Positions 9,858 through 18,625 of a DNA stretch of 44,563 bases are shown piece by piece. Under the pieces are notes generated by a model that saw nothing but the letters and a program-made list of their open reading frames with translations, searched no databases and was not told the origin of the DNA. The stretch is from assembly GCA_004124535.1 (NCBI GenBank), contig SCKQ01000015.1, positions 1 to 44,563 of the forward strand, read 5' to 3'. The DNA is from Fidelibacterota bacterium (GTDB taxonomy: Bacteria; Marinisomatota; Marinisomatia; Marinisomatales; TCS55). The stretch's first letter is position 1, and every line of letters begins with the position of its first letter. Both the position numbers and the translations under genes were made by a program.

Positions 9858-10813
9858 TCATTGTATATCTTAATAACTGGTTCGGATCCATTTAGATAAT
9901 ACCCGCGGTACATACCCTCCGTATTGAATGGCATGGCTATATTTCCATTTTTATCCATGGCAATCAGGCCGCCTCTTCCCCCGCGTCCCGATAACTTATC
10001 AATTACTTGCCTAGCTGCCTGTTCTACTGATAGTGAACTATAGTTCATCAAGGCCGAAACATCATAGGCCATATTACCCCGAATAAAATATTCACCCTGG
10101 CCGGTGCCAGACACGCCGCAAGTTTGATTATTAGCATAATTTCCTGCGCCAACAATCGGCGTATCCCCGATCCTGCCCCAGCGTTTGTTCGTGAGACCAC
10201 CGGTGGAGGTACCAGCTACAATATTGCCATTCCTATCAAGGGCTACACAACCGACAGTACCATGTTTTTCTGCGTCCTGTGCTTTTTGCAGTGCTTTCCA
10301 ACGTCTTTCTGTATAAAAATAATCATTGTTCACTATTTCCAAGCCCTGTTCTTTAGCAAAATGATCTGCTCCGTCACCAGCCAGCATAACATGCCAGGTT
10401 TCCTCCATCACTTTACGGGCAGCTGAAATTGGATTTTTAATTGTTTTTACTCCAGCCACTGCACCAGCCTGCAAGGTGCTGCCATCCATGATCGATGCAT
10501 CTAACTCATTTGTACCAGTACTTGTAAATACAGCACCCTTTCCAGCATTGAACAACGGTGAATCCTCCATGATACGTATTGTGGTTTCCACCGCATCCAT
10601 ACCGGAACCACCTTTTTCAAGGATTTCAAATCCAGCTGCAAGTGCTTCAGTAAGTTTACCACGATATGCTGATTCCTTTTCTGGGGACATATTTTTCCTT
10701 GTAATGGTACCAGCACCGCCATGGATTACCAACCCATACACCACTTGATTGTTTACAGTTGGCTTACCGCAATACATCATTGTAAAGGCAATAAATAGAA
10801 CTACTTTTTTCAT
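9854..10813 (-). CDS. Isoaspartyl peptidase/L-asparaginase, exported (Ntn hydrolase)
   Basis: A 319-aa type 2 asparaginase-family protein. These enzymes self-cleave to expose a threonine nucleophile and hydrolyse beta-aspartyl dipeptides and often asparagine. The nucleophile is T186 in [10 protein letters not shown], preceded by the N-terminal HGGAGTI (31-37) and followed by [18 protein letters not shown], which supplies the substrate-binding Arg. Residues 1-14 are a hydrophobic signal-like segment, so the enzyme is probably periplasmic. C15 follows but the preceding MMY is not a proper lipobox. It lies downstream of mtaB on the same strand, 62 bases away. Its TAA and the gcvP TAA overlap in the palindrome TTAA. 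Confidence 0.92.
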   Translation of the reverse strand: MKKVVLFIAFTMMYCGKPTVNNQVVYGLVIHGGAGTITRKNMSPEKESAYRGKLTEALAAGFEILEKGGSGMDAVETTIRIMEDSPLFNAGKGAVFTSTGTNELDASIMDGSTLQAGAVAGVKTIKNPISAARKVMEETWHVMLAGDGADHFAKEQGLEIVNNDYFYTERRWKALQKAQDAEKHGTVGCVALDRNGNIVAGTSTGGLTNKRWGRIGDTPIVGAGNYANNQTCGVSGTGQGEYFIRGNMAYDVSALMNYSSLSVEQAARQVIDKLSGRGGRGGLIAMDKNGNIAMPFNTEGMYRGYYLNGSEPVIKIYND

Positions 10814-10875
10814 TATCTTTACTTACAAAATATTAGTGGTGACATTGAAAATTTTGCTGCCAGCCTTAGATTTGA

Positions 10876-12174
10876 TCATAGCTTAACCAGACCATTCATG
10901 TAAGGACCATGATTCTTATTTAATGTTACTTCCAATAATCTGTTCTCGTAATTCATATCTGCAGCTACCTGTACTTTTATATAATTATCTGTATACCCTT
11001 TGTTTATACCATTAACAGATTGTTCAAATAATACCAGCCTGACCTGACTCAGGAATTTGTCCTGAAACGCATATCGCTTTTCATCCGATACCATATGCAG
11101 TGTCTTGCTACGATAGACCTTCTCCTCCTGCGATACTTGATTATCTAAACTGGCTGCTACCGTATTTTCCCGTTTAGAAAATGTAAAAACGTGCAGATAA
11201 GAAATATCCAAATTATCTAAAAAGGATTGTGTTGTGAGAAATTCCTCTTCTCCCTCACCGGGAAAACCGACAATCACATCTACACCAATACAGCAATCAG
11301 GCATCAGGTTATTAATTTTCTTTATCCTTGATGAATATAATTCAGTATCGTAGCGACGTTTCATGCGCCGTAGAATGGAATCCGCGCCCGATTGGATGGG
11401 AATATGGAAATGAGGTACAAATTTCTTTGAATACGCACAAAAGGTGATGATCTCATCGCTGAGCAGATTGGGTTCAATCGATGATATTCGAAAACGATCA
11501 ATTCCATCTACATTATCCAGCGCCTGAATTAACCGGAAGAAATCTTCATTGGCACCTATGCCATAATCACCAATATTCACTCCGGTGAGTACGATCTCCC
11601 GTGCTTCAGTATCGGCAATCTGCTGGGCAATATTTACCGTATTCGCAATGTTATCACTACGGCTGCGGCCACGTGCTAAGGGGATGGTACAAAAGGAACA
11701 ATTATAGTTACAACCATCCTGTATTTTCAGGTAGGTGCGTGTTCTTTCTGCTACAGAAAATGATGGTTGAAAGGATTGCACTGTTGCAATAGGAGATTGG
11801 ATTACTGTGGCATTTCCATTTGCTTTCAGCGAAGATAGATGGGTAAATATATTGAATTTCTCCGCGGCGCCTACTACCAACTCTACCCCCGGTATTGCAG
11901 CGATCTCAGCAGGTTGTAATTGCGCATAACAACCGATCACAGCAACAGCCGCATCTGGATTACGGCGGCGGGCCTGACGAATCAATTTTCTGGCTTCCTT
12001 ATCCGCATTTTCTGTTACAGAACAGGAGTTTAATACATATATATCAGCCTTATCTCTAAAACTGACCAGCTGGAGTCCATGGGTTATCATCTCACGAGAA
12101 AGAGTAGATGTTTCGGAAAAATTCGTTTTGCAGCCCATCGTATGGAATGCGACACGTGTGGTCGGAGTGCTCAT
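10876..12174 (-). CDS. mtaB: tRNA t6A37 methylthiotransferase (MtaB)
   Basis: MtaB adds a methylthio group to t6A at position 37 of tRNAs reading ANN codons. It is a radical-SAM enzyme with two iron-sulfur clusters. The three N-terminal domain cysteines are visible as C15 (MGCKTN), C51 (NSCSVTENADKEAR) and C82 (GCYAQ). The radical-SAM CxxxCxxC is C155, C159 and C162 (DGCNYNCSFCTIP). The 432-aa length and the short C-terminal TRAM-like region fit MtaB better than MiaB or RimO, although these relatives are hard to separate without alignment. tRNA-Lys (both isoacceptors are encoded in this window) is a known MtaB substrate in other bacteria. Confidence 0.88.
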   Translation of the reverse strand: MSTPTTRVAFHTMGCKTNFSETSTLSREMITHGLQLVSFRDKADIYVLNSCSVTENADKEARKLIRQARRRNPDAAVAVIGCYAQLQPAEIAAIPGVELVVGAAEKFNIFTHLSSLKANGNATVIQSPIATVQSFQPSFSVAERTRTYLKIQDGCNYNCSFCTIPLARGRSRSDNIANTVNIAQQIADTEAREIVLTGVNIGDYGIGANEDFFRLIQALDNVDGIDRFRISSIEPNLLSDEIITFCAYSKKFVPHFHIPIQSGADSILRRMKRRYDTELYSSRIKKINNLMPDCCIGVDVIVGFPGEGEEEFLTTQSFLDNLDISYLHVFTFSKRENTVAASLDNQVSQEEKVYRSKTLHMVSDEKRYAFQDKFLSQVRLVLFEQSVNGINKGYTDNYIKVQVAADMNYENRLLEVTLNKNHGPYMNGLVKL

Positions 12175-12226
12175 TTTATCGTTTTCTTACTAAGTTAGAA
12201 TTTCGGGAACTGTTTATTCCATTCCA

Positions 12227-12248
12227 AGTCTATCAGCTATGATAGGCT
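12227..12248 (-). terminator. Possible terminator or processing hairpin after the sulfotransferase-like gene
   Basis: AGTCTATCA (12227-12235) and TGATAGGCT (12240-12248) form a nine-pair stem with one G-U pair and a 4-base loop, directly after the stop codon of the minus-strand gene. No T-run follows in the minus direction (TGGAATGG), so it would be a weak terminator or a 3' end stabiliser. Confidence 0.3.
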
Positions 12249-12979
12249 TACGGATCATTTACCGTAATCCGGGCCTGGTATAGTTCCTCATATATGGGCA
12301 TGCATTCGTCAACCATGGCAGCCAGTGCGCTGGGTACGGTTACCTCTTTTTGTATATAGGGTTTGAAGGTAGTTGAACTCCATAATTGATCGTACCAGTA
12401 TTTACCCCAAATACCATCAGCGGGGTGGGGACCTGCTGCCCAAGATAACATTGCTTCTTCAAAGGGAATACCGCACCGAGCGCAAAGGTTACTGAGTACA
12501 CCGTTCGGATCTTGCAGTATATCCTGGGCATCAACCACTGGTAGTTTATTATTATGATACCTGTATAATTGGATTTGCTGCATATAGCCCAGTTCATTTA
12601 CATCGGTCAGTTCGTTTTTCTTCGAAAAGCTGGATATCACCTCTGCCGGTGTGCGAATAAGCAAACAATTCATCAAATCTTGTGTCCAGGCCAAGCTATC
12701 ATCAGGTTCCAAATGATGGGCCATATGTTTCTGATACCACACCGTTTTTCCAGCGGGTACTGGTGACGTCATATCATTGATAATGCTGTGATAATCCCGC
12801 TTATAGGACCGCAATACCTCTTCTCGGCCAGGATGCTGGAGTCCGGTGCGCTGTAAATAACAGGCATAGAATGGTTCATCAGTAACAAATGTATCAGACC
12901 TGCTGCTGAAAGACCGCATCATAGTAGTGGATATATTCCGCGGCCCTGACCACATGGCTATACGTACCTGGTCCATCAA
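12248..12979 (-). CDS. Sulfotransferase-like P-loop protein paired with an aminotransferase
   Basis: A 243-aa cytoplasmic protein with the sulfotransferase-superfamily layout. The N-terminal 5'-phosphosulfate loop is MWSGPRNISTTMMRSFSSR (9-27), and the 3'-phosphate motif is seen as CLLIRTPAEVISSFSKK, with Arg and Ser in the expected places. No signal peptide or membrane segment is visible. The gene starts three bases after the stop of the class IV aminotransferase upstream, so the two are almost certainly made together. As I recall, plant 'branched-chain-amino-acid aminotransferase-like' proteins fuse a domain of this kind to such an aminotransferase, which suggests a joint reaction or complex. 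The acceptor substrate is unknown, and true sulfotransferase activity is not shown. Confidence 0.7.
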   Translation of the reverse strand: MMDQVRIAMWSGPRNISTTMMRSFSSRSDTFVTDEPFYACYLQRTGLQHPGREEVLRSYKRDYHSIINDMTSPVPAGKTVWYQKHMAHHLEPDDSLAWTQDLMNCLLIRTPAEVISSFSKKNELTDVNELGYMQQIQLYRYHNNKLPVVDAQDILQDPNGVLSNLCARCGIPFEEAMLSWAAGPHPADGIWGKYWYDQLWSSTTFKPYIQKEVTVPSALAAMVDECMPIYEELYQARITVNDP

Positions 12980-12982
12980 TAA

Positions 12983-13900
12983 TTATTTACCGGGGTAACG
13001 TTTATCAATATCACTGCGATAGAGATCCTGTAGCTTTTTTGTGAGGGGACCCCTCAGACCGTTTGAGAGAACATGTTCATTTACTGCCGTCACCGGGAGA
13101 ACCCCGGCGAATGTACCAGTTACAAAAGCTTCATCGGCTGTATATACATCATCCGTCAGAAAATTCTTTTCCAGTACATCGATATTATTGGCTCTGCACA
13201 GGTCAATGATGGCACCGCGGGTCACACCATTCAGACAATATTCGCCGGTGGAGGTCAAAACTTCTGAACCGCGCACAATGAAAAAATTTGTGGAATTGCA
13301 AGTAGAGACATACCCATGCATATCCAGCATCAGGCCTTCATCTCCACCCAGCCGATCCGCTTCAATGCAGGCTTGGATACAGTTAAATTTACTGAGCGAA
13401 TTGATTTTAGGATCCTGAGTGGACTCCGAAGCTCTGTTTGTTGTAACTGACACTAATTTTAAACCATTGGATTTTGAGTCCTCTGTTACAACTTTATATT
13501 CTGGAATAATGACAACAGTTGGGGCGCCTACATTTACTCGTGGATGCTGGTAGGGTGTGGTCTTCAATCCGCGGGAGACGATCAGCCGCAAATGAATATC
13601 GGAATGCATATCATTCACTGCCAATGTTTCATGGATTTTCGCAACCAGATCATTTTTGGACATGCCAATATCCATTCCAATAGCTGCAGCACCGATATAT
13701 AGGCGATCAATATGTTCCTCACAAAATACCAATTGGCCATTGTGCAAGCGGATACCTTCCCAGACACCATCGCCCAGTAAAAATCCACTGTCAAAGACCG
13801 AGACCTTGGCTTCTGGACGGGGTAGCATCTCACCATTTATATAGATCAGAACATTGTCGTTCCGTGGATCCTGTATGTATTCATGTGTACCGCCCGGCAT
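12983..13900 (-). CDS. Class IV (branched-chain/D-amino-acid-type) aminotransferase
   Basis: A 305-aa PLP enzyme of the IlvE/Dat/PabC fold. The N-terminal signature VFDSGFLLGDGVWEGIR (35-51) is clear. The PLP lysine is probably K165 in DPKINSLSKFN, judged by its spacing to the following EADR; K171 is the alternative. A conserved GLMLDMHGYVSTCNSTNFF and the TGTFAGVLPV segment complete the family pattern. It could be a branched-chain aminotransferase, but the pairing with a sulfotransferase-like gene three bases downstream, and the absence of other ilv genes, argue for a more specialised role. The start codon lies 23 bases from the end of the CHASE2-cyclase gene, so the unit may extend upstream to fecR. 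Confidence 0.85.
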   Translation of the reverse strand: MPGGTHEYIQDPRNDNVLIYINGEMLPRPEAKVSVFDSGFLLGDGVWEGIRLHNGQLVFCEEHIDRLYIGAAAIGMDIGMSKNDLVAKIHETLAVNDMHSDIHLRLIVSRGLKTTPYQHPRVNVGAPTVVIIPEYKVVTEDSKSNGLKLVSVTTNRASESTQDPKINSLSKFNCIQACIEADRLGGDEGLMLDMHGYVSTCNSTNFFIVRGSEVLTSTGEYCLNGVTRGAIIDLCRANNIDVLEKNFLTDDVYTADEAFVTGTFAGVLPVTAVNEHVLSNGLRGPLTKKLQDLYRSDIDKRYPGK

Positions 13901-13923
13901 ACGATCAGGGAAGGAAATTGGTT

Positions 13924-16215
13924 TTATTTAGATGTAAGGGTCCAGACACCATCCCAATCATCACCAGGAGGGTTGGCTTTCCAATGGTCACAGCGGGGTA
14001 TATATACACGACTGGGGTTTGTTTTTCGGCCCGGGAACATATCTTCCAGTTCATCGGCAGCCTTGAACGCGGCTATAGCCTTGTCCCAGTCTTGGTTGCG
14101 GTATAACTCAAGTGCCTCATGATAGGCCTTTAGAAACGTTTTTTCCTGCTCTGTATCATTACCAGCCACTGCAATCAGTTCATACACTTGTGCTGGCTCT
14201 GTTTTCCCCATAACCCTGACATAATCTAGATCTCGCCAGACAAACTTGTCCTTACAGGCGCGATAGGTTTCATTGGCAACTTGAATATAAATACCGTATT
14301 GCTTTGCTGATGCTTCAAGTCGTGCTGCCAAGTTTACCGTGTCGCCCATCATGGTATAGTTCATGCGCATAGAAGAACCCATGTTCCCCGTCACCATGTT
14401 CCCAGTGTTGATCCCGATCCGATTTTGCATATTGTGAACAATTTCCGGCCAGCGATCATCTTCACCGCGCCACTTATTACGCATTTCATTCAAACTTTCC
14501 TGCATCAAAACAGCAGTCAAACAGGCCTGATATTCATGATCCTCCACCGGTGCGGGCGCCCCGTAAAAGGCTACTATCGCATCACCTATATATTTATCAA
14601 GAGTGCCCTTATTTTCCAGAAGGATGTCCGTCATTTCTGTTAAATAATCATTCAAAAGCTCTACCAGTTCAGTAGCGGTCAACTTTTCTGAAAATGCAGA
14701 GAAACTCTGTATATCCGTAAAGAATGCTGTATGGTAGCCTTCCTTGCCGCCTAACTGCGGTTCTTCCTTGGCCTCGAACATCTGATCAATTAATTCGGGA
14801 GATATGTAGGTACTGAAAGTGTCTTTTAAAAAGCGCTTATCCTTCTCTGCGACCAGGAAGTTGTACAGGAAAACACCTAGATAGGTCCCGCCAAGGGATA
14901 TGGAAGGACGGATAATTTCCCACATGACCAAACTATTGAAAAACTGATTATAACAGTATAGAAACCAGGCAAGGATACCCAGCAATGGAATTGGAAGCGT
15001 ATAGAGAGGCTTCTTTGATATACTTACAATTAACCCAAGCAGTATACTAAGGATCAATATAGTGCTAAAGTTCTTTTGTCGACTGGTTGTGGCGACAAAT
15101 TCATTCTGTAAAATACTGTGCATGGTATTGGCGTGGATCTCCACACCGGCAAATGTTTCCTGCACCGGCGTATTACGTAAATCCATTAATCCAGGCAAGG
15201 AAGCACCAACCACGGCAACTTTTCCTTCCCAATAGGTAGGATCCAGCATTTCTGGATCGAAACAATACATATATGGCAGGTAATAAAAAGTTTTAAACCG
15301 GCCGTAATAATTCACAAACATGCGGCCCTGTTCATCAATGGGGATTTCTCTTATCACAGTCCCCGTAGTATCACTGAGTCGAAGAATTAAGTTGTCAAAA
15401 TCATAATCAAAACCATCTGCAGGAATACCAAGAATATCCATTGCCGCGGCCATGACAAGCGCAGGATACACATGGTTCGGGCCCTCAAAGTATATTGCTG
15501 TAGGTGCCCGCCTGATGATGCCATCTTCATCCTGAGGAAAATTGGCACTACCGGCACGTTTTGCCGCAGCAATAAGATCCATATGCGTATTGGTTAATCG
15601 ATCACCAATCGGCAGCCGCTGGGCCTGATCCAGAGGAAGGTGGATTAAATGATCCGGACGGTCATATCCTTCCGGTTCGCTATCCATCTTGTATTGAAAA
15701 TTCAAGGTATCTTCCGATTCAAACACAAGTGCATGATACACTTTCTGGCTCTCATAGGTTGATAGTACAAAACGGGAAGGATCGTTGCTAACCAGGTATT
15801 GTTCGGTTGCCTGGGAAAGATATTCTTCCTGTGGTGCACTTTCGCTGGTCAGGGCATTCACGAGGTCATAATTAAATGTATTTTCCGGATCAAAAATTAT
15901 GTCAAAGAGCAGTGCTTTTGGGTTTCCTGATGTAACTACATCAATGAGTTGTCCATGGTAGGCATGGGGCCAATCATTATAATTTCCAAGGCCCTCAATA
16001 GAATTCTGTTCAATATCAATGATGACAACGCTATCAATGGAAGATTCTTCCACATTCTCTACCCTGGCTCGCATGCGGCTGTCATATGAACCGAACTCAT
16101 AACCGTCTAATAAATCTTTGACAAAGGAAATTTTTTGGCTGCCGATGCTTACAGCAATTGCAACAGCCAATCCAATAAGTGCACCGATGCCCAGACGTTT
16201 TAACAGTTCATTCAT
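13924..16215 (-). CDS. CHASE2-domain class III adenylate cyclase
   Basis: A 763-aa membrane cyclase expected to make cAMP from ATP in response to an extracytoplasmic signal. After an N-terminal membrane helix (10-25) lies a CHASE2 sensor (about 35-375), then three membrane helices (about 383-455), then the catalytic domain (about 490-675). Metal-binding aspartates are D501 (FFTDIQSFSAFS) and D545 (KYIGDAIVAFYGAP). The purine-specifying pair is K541 and T621, the Lys/Thr form of class IIIb, so ATP rather than GTP is predicted. N628 and R632 fit the transition-state pair. The tail (680-763) holds a TPR-like AYHEALELYRNQDWDKAIAA. The upstream fecR-like gene ends 55 bases before it, a common pairing. 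Confidence 0.92.
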   Translation of the reverse strand: MNELLKRLGIGALIGLAVAIAVSIGSQKISFVKDLLDGYEFGSYDSRMRARVENVEESSIDSVVIIDIEQNSIEGLGNYNDWPHAYHGQLIDVVTSGNPKALLFDIIFDPENTFNYDLVNALTSESAPQEEYLSQATEQYLVSNDPSRFVLSTYESQKVYHALVFESEDTLNFQYKMDSEPEGYDRPDHLIHLPLDQAQRLPIGDRLTNTHMDLIAAAKRAGSANFPQDEDGIIRRAPTAIYFEGPNHVYPALVMAAAMDILGIPADGFDYDFDNLILRLSDTTGTVIREIPIDEQGRMFVNYYGRFKTFYYLPYMYCFDPEMLDPTYWEGKVAVVGASLPGLMDLRNTPVQETFAGVEIHANTMHSILQNEFVATTSRQKNFSTILILSILLGLIVSISKKPLYTLPIPLLGILAWFLYCYNQFFNSLVMWEIIRPSISLGGTYLGVFLYNFLVAEKDKRFLKDTFSTYISPELIDQMFEAKEEPQLGGKEGYHTAFFTDIQSFSAFSEKLTATELVELLNDYLTEMTDILLENKGTLDKYIGDAIVAFYGAPAPVEDHEYQACLTAVLMQESLNEMRNKWRGEDDRWPEIVHNMQNRIGINTGNMVTGNMGSSMRMNYTMMGDTVNLAARLEASAKQYGIYIQVANETYRACKDKFVWRDLDYVRVMGKTEPAQVYELIAVAGNDTEQEKTFLKAYHEALELYRNQDWDKAIAAFKAADELEDMFPGRKTNPSRVYIPRCDHWKANPPGDDWDGVWTLTSK

Positions 16216-16270
16216 GAATAACTAGGAGGTATTGGGGAGGAATTGGCACTGCAAAGAAAATGGTATATGT

Positions 16271-17038
16271 TTATTCTTCAGCAGCGTCTAATTCATTGTT
16301 CCATTTTACAAAGTCCAGATCACCATCTTTGGCCTGGTCAAACTTGAACATATGGTATTTGCCGTCCTTGCGCACATTGATCTGCATGCCTTCCACCAAA
16401 CTGATCCAGTCTTCCAGCGTTACTTCATAGGGACCGGACACTTCCGTTACTGGTCCCAATGTAAATTTTGGTTTTCCAGGTGCACTACCAGGATCTAAGG
16501 ATTTACGTTTTTCCTGGCGTTCATCAATGATATTCTTGGCGGCATTCACGTCCACCTTGCCATCATATACCAATACTTCACTCTCGTCATCACCGGCCTT
16601 GGCCCGATATTTGGTTCCACGGATAGCTGCCACAGCAGTGGGTGTACGCACTGATACATTTTTCTTTTCGCCAAAGGCTGCCTTGGCCGATACAAATATA
16701 TTCCCCTTTTTCAAATTGGCACTGAAATTCTTGGCCATGGGTTTCACATTGGCCGCAGTTAGCTCCAACTCGGAATTTTCACCAATACGCATCTTGCCCC
16801 CTCCTTGCAGAGTGATCTCAGCCCGCGATTTGGGAGCAGTACGGATGACATCGCCTTCAAAAACAGGGCGATTGGGCTTTGCCTTTTCCCAGGCTTCGCC
16901 GCCGGCAGTTTGGACCTCAACTTTGCCAAGAGGCAGGGAAATTTTCCCAAACTGTTTACCAGTGGAATCAGCATTACCGACTAATACCACCACCAGAGTT
17001 GATACTAAAATTGTAATAAATAAGATGCTTTTTTTCAT
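16271..17038 (-). CDS. Periplasmic FecR-domain protein
   Basis: A 255-aa protein with an N-terminal signal peptide (1-22, KKSILFITILVSTLVVVLVG) followed by a FecR-like domain (about 35-170). Recognisable parts are VFEGDVIRTAPKSRAEITL, the RIGENSELELT strand and the VRTPTAVAAIRGTKY signature near 130-145. Unlike classical FecR there is no cytoplasmic N-terminal anti-sigma region and no sigma-factor gene nearby. It is followed by the CHASE2 cyclase, and FecR-domain plus CHASE2-cyclase pairs are frequent in environmental bacteria. A role as a periplasmic ligand-sensing partner of the cyclase is inferred only from this neighbourhood. It lies downstream of the strong terminator at 17146-17174, so it should have its own promoter in 17039-17145. 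Confidence 0.85.
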   Translation of the reverse strand: MKKSILFITILVSTLVVVLVGNADSTGKQFGKISLPLGKVEVQTAGGEAWEKAKPNRPVFEGDVIRTAPKSRAEITLQGGGKMRIGENSELELTAANVKPMAKNFSANLKKGNIFVSAKAAFGEKKNVSVRTPTAVAAIRGTKYRAKAGDDESEVLVYDGKVDVNAAKNIIDERQEKRKSLDPGSAPGKPKFTLGPVTEVSGPYEVTLEDWISLVEGMQINVRKDGKYHMFKFDQAKDGDLDFVKWNNELDAAEE

Positions 17039-17145
17039 TATTTCACCAAGACCATTATTATCCCTGTTGATAGCCTTTAGGCTTTAAGTATAAATGTACT
17101 ACCAAAATAATCCGAATCCTGTGAGCAAGGCAACAGGGGAAAATA

Positions 17146-17174
17146 AAAAGGGCTTCCAAATAGGAAGCCCTTTT
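17146..17174 (-). terminator. Strong intrinsic terminator after the giant surface-protein gene
   Basis: AAAAGGGCTTCC (17146-17157) and GGAAGCCCTTTT (17163-17174) form a perfect 12-bp stem with a 5-base loop. Read on the minus strand it is followed by T5-A-T4. It lies 27 bases past the stop of the giant gene and separates that operon from fecR. Confidence 0.93.
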
Positions 17175-17200
17175 CTGAAGGTGCTGGAAGTACCTCGAAT

Positions 17201-18625
17201 TTATTTGACCATGATCATTTTATTGGTCTTGTTCAAAATTGTCTTACCGGAGATATCTCTAATCCGTGTCGAATAGAAATATACACCACTGGCGACTCTT
17301 TTGCCATTATGATTTACACCTCGCCATGTAAAATTGTGATAGCCAGCTGGATAAAGCGTATTATCAGCTATCCGTAGCACTTCTTCACCCAACACATTAT
17401 AAATGATGAGGTCCACAGTAGCCATATCTTCCAGAGTAATCAGAATGGATGTCTGGGGATTGAAGGGGTTCGGGAAATTCTGGCTGATGCTGAAACGATC
17501 CGGATAGAGTTCTACACCGGCATTGTTGGCATTGACAAATTCCTTTGTACCAGCAATAAAACGGATCTCATGTACGGACTCCGGGCTGCTCACCGCATAA
17601 CGATAAACCGGATTCCAGCGCAGATCCTGGGCCACTCCAAGAGTAACATCAATAATATAAACATCGAAATCAGCCGGAATATCATCTATTCCTTCAAAGT
17701 TCAGATATACATTATGTTTATCATCTTCAGCGGCAACTTCCATATCCCAATATTCACCATCTTCTTTAACTGTGCGGATGTCTGTTGTATAAATATCCCC
17801 ATGCTGGGCCCAATCGCGGTTATCAATGCGCAGGGAAATACCACCAGGCAACATAGGCGGTTCAAAAGCATCCAAGACATCATATTCATCATTAGCTATC
17901 GTCATCACACCAACGGTGTTTAATTTATCAACACCGAGACCATTCCTGGCGCTGATATCAATGAGCCATTCGTTTTCCAGTAGAACAATTTCCGTATCGG
18001 TTATTTTCAGACCGCCGCTGCTCTTACTTGGCTTGATATAGAGTTGGTTAGCCGTGACTGATTTATAAATATAACCTTTCCAAGGATCAAGTTTATTTGC
18101 TGATACCCAGCCATTGGTACCATCATATGTATAGAAATTAGGATCACTGGCGAGAGATGTACTGTCATTTATGAGTACATTTTCCAAAGGAATACTGAAA
18201 TCAAAGGGGTTACCCAGCATGACCCATTCGCCAGAGGTGAAATTGATCATGAAATCATTATCCGTCGATACTGTTTGGGTTTGTCCAGTGGTGATATTCA
18301 ATCCGGCATCCTTGACGATCAGGAAGTAGCCTACACCAGGATCAATATATTGGATCGAAGCAAATTCATTCCAGCCGGCGCCCGAGTAAGTGAAGAATCG
18401 CCACTTTGTATCATCATAGGCCAGTAAATCGTCTACCAAAATATTTGTGGGTGTTGCACTGGCGGCCTGGCCAGGGAAGGATAATAGCTGGTAACTGGAT
18501 ACAGCTGAACCATTGGGAATACCGGTTGGCCAGCGGTCCGTACTCAATAGTCCATCCCCGGGGATTGTCACTGAAATTGAATAATATCCTTGCAGGTTTA
18601 AATGTTTCATTGCCTGCAATATCAC
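17201..18625 (-). CDS. C-terminal part of the giant surface protein, with T9SS sorting domain (separate frame)
   Basis: This 474-codon open frame is the natural continuation of the 2810-codon gene upstream, but lies in the +1 frame and overlaps it by about 210 bases. Its believable part begins near GYYSISVTIPGDGL; the first dozen codons are probably an out-of-frame reading. It contains a domain ending in the Fe-Por-type sorting region: SISQNFPNPFNPQTSI, then VDLIIYNVLGEEV, AGYHNFTWRG, and SGVYFYSTRI with a terminal KMIMVK. This FlgD-like C-terminal domain directs cargo through the type IX secretion system and is removed or anchored at the surface. There is no independent ribosome binding site or plausible start, so it should be read as one gene with its upstream part. 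A perfect terminator follows. Confidence 0.8.
   Translation of the reverse strand: MILQAMKHLNLQGYYSISVTIPGDGLLSTDRWPTGIPNGSAVSSYQLLSFPGQAASATPTNILVDDLLAYDDTKWRFFTYSGAGWNEFASIQYIDPGVGYFLIVKDAGLNITTGQTQTVSTDNDFMINFTSGEWVMLGNPFDFSIPLENVLINDSTSLASDPNFYTYDGTNGWVSANKLDPWKGYIYKSVTANQLYIKPSKSSGGLKITDTEIVLLENEWLIDISARNGLGVDKLNTVGVMTIANDEYDVLDAFEPPMLPGGISLRIDNRDWAQHGDIYTTDIRTVKEDGEYWDMEVAAEDDKHNVYLNFEGIDDIPADFDVYIIDVTLGVAQDLRWNPVYRYAVSSPESVHEIRFIAGTKEFVNANNAGVELYPDRFSISQNFPNPFNPQTSILITLEDMATVDLIIYNVLGEEVLRIADNTLYPAGYHNFTWRGVNHNGKRVASGVYFYSTRIRDISGKTILNKTNKMIMVK

Noticed and set aside
9854..10813. Asparaginase as a lipoprotein (C15 after a hydrophobic start)
   Set aside because: MMYC does not fit the lipobox; a simple signal peptide is preferred.
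16224..16229. AGGAGG resembling a strong Shine-Dalgarno sequence before the cyclase gene
   Set aside because: It lies on the plus strand, while the cyclase is on the minus strand, so it cannot serve that start.
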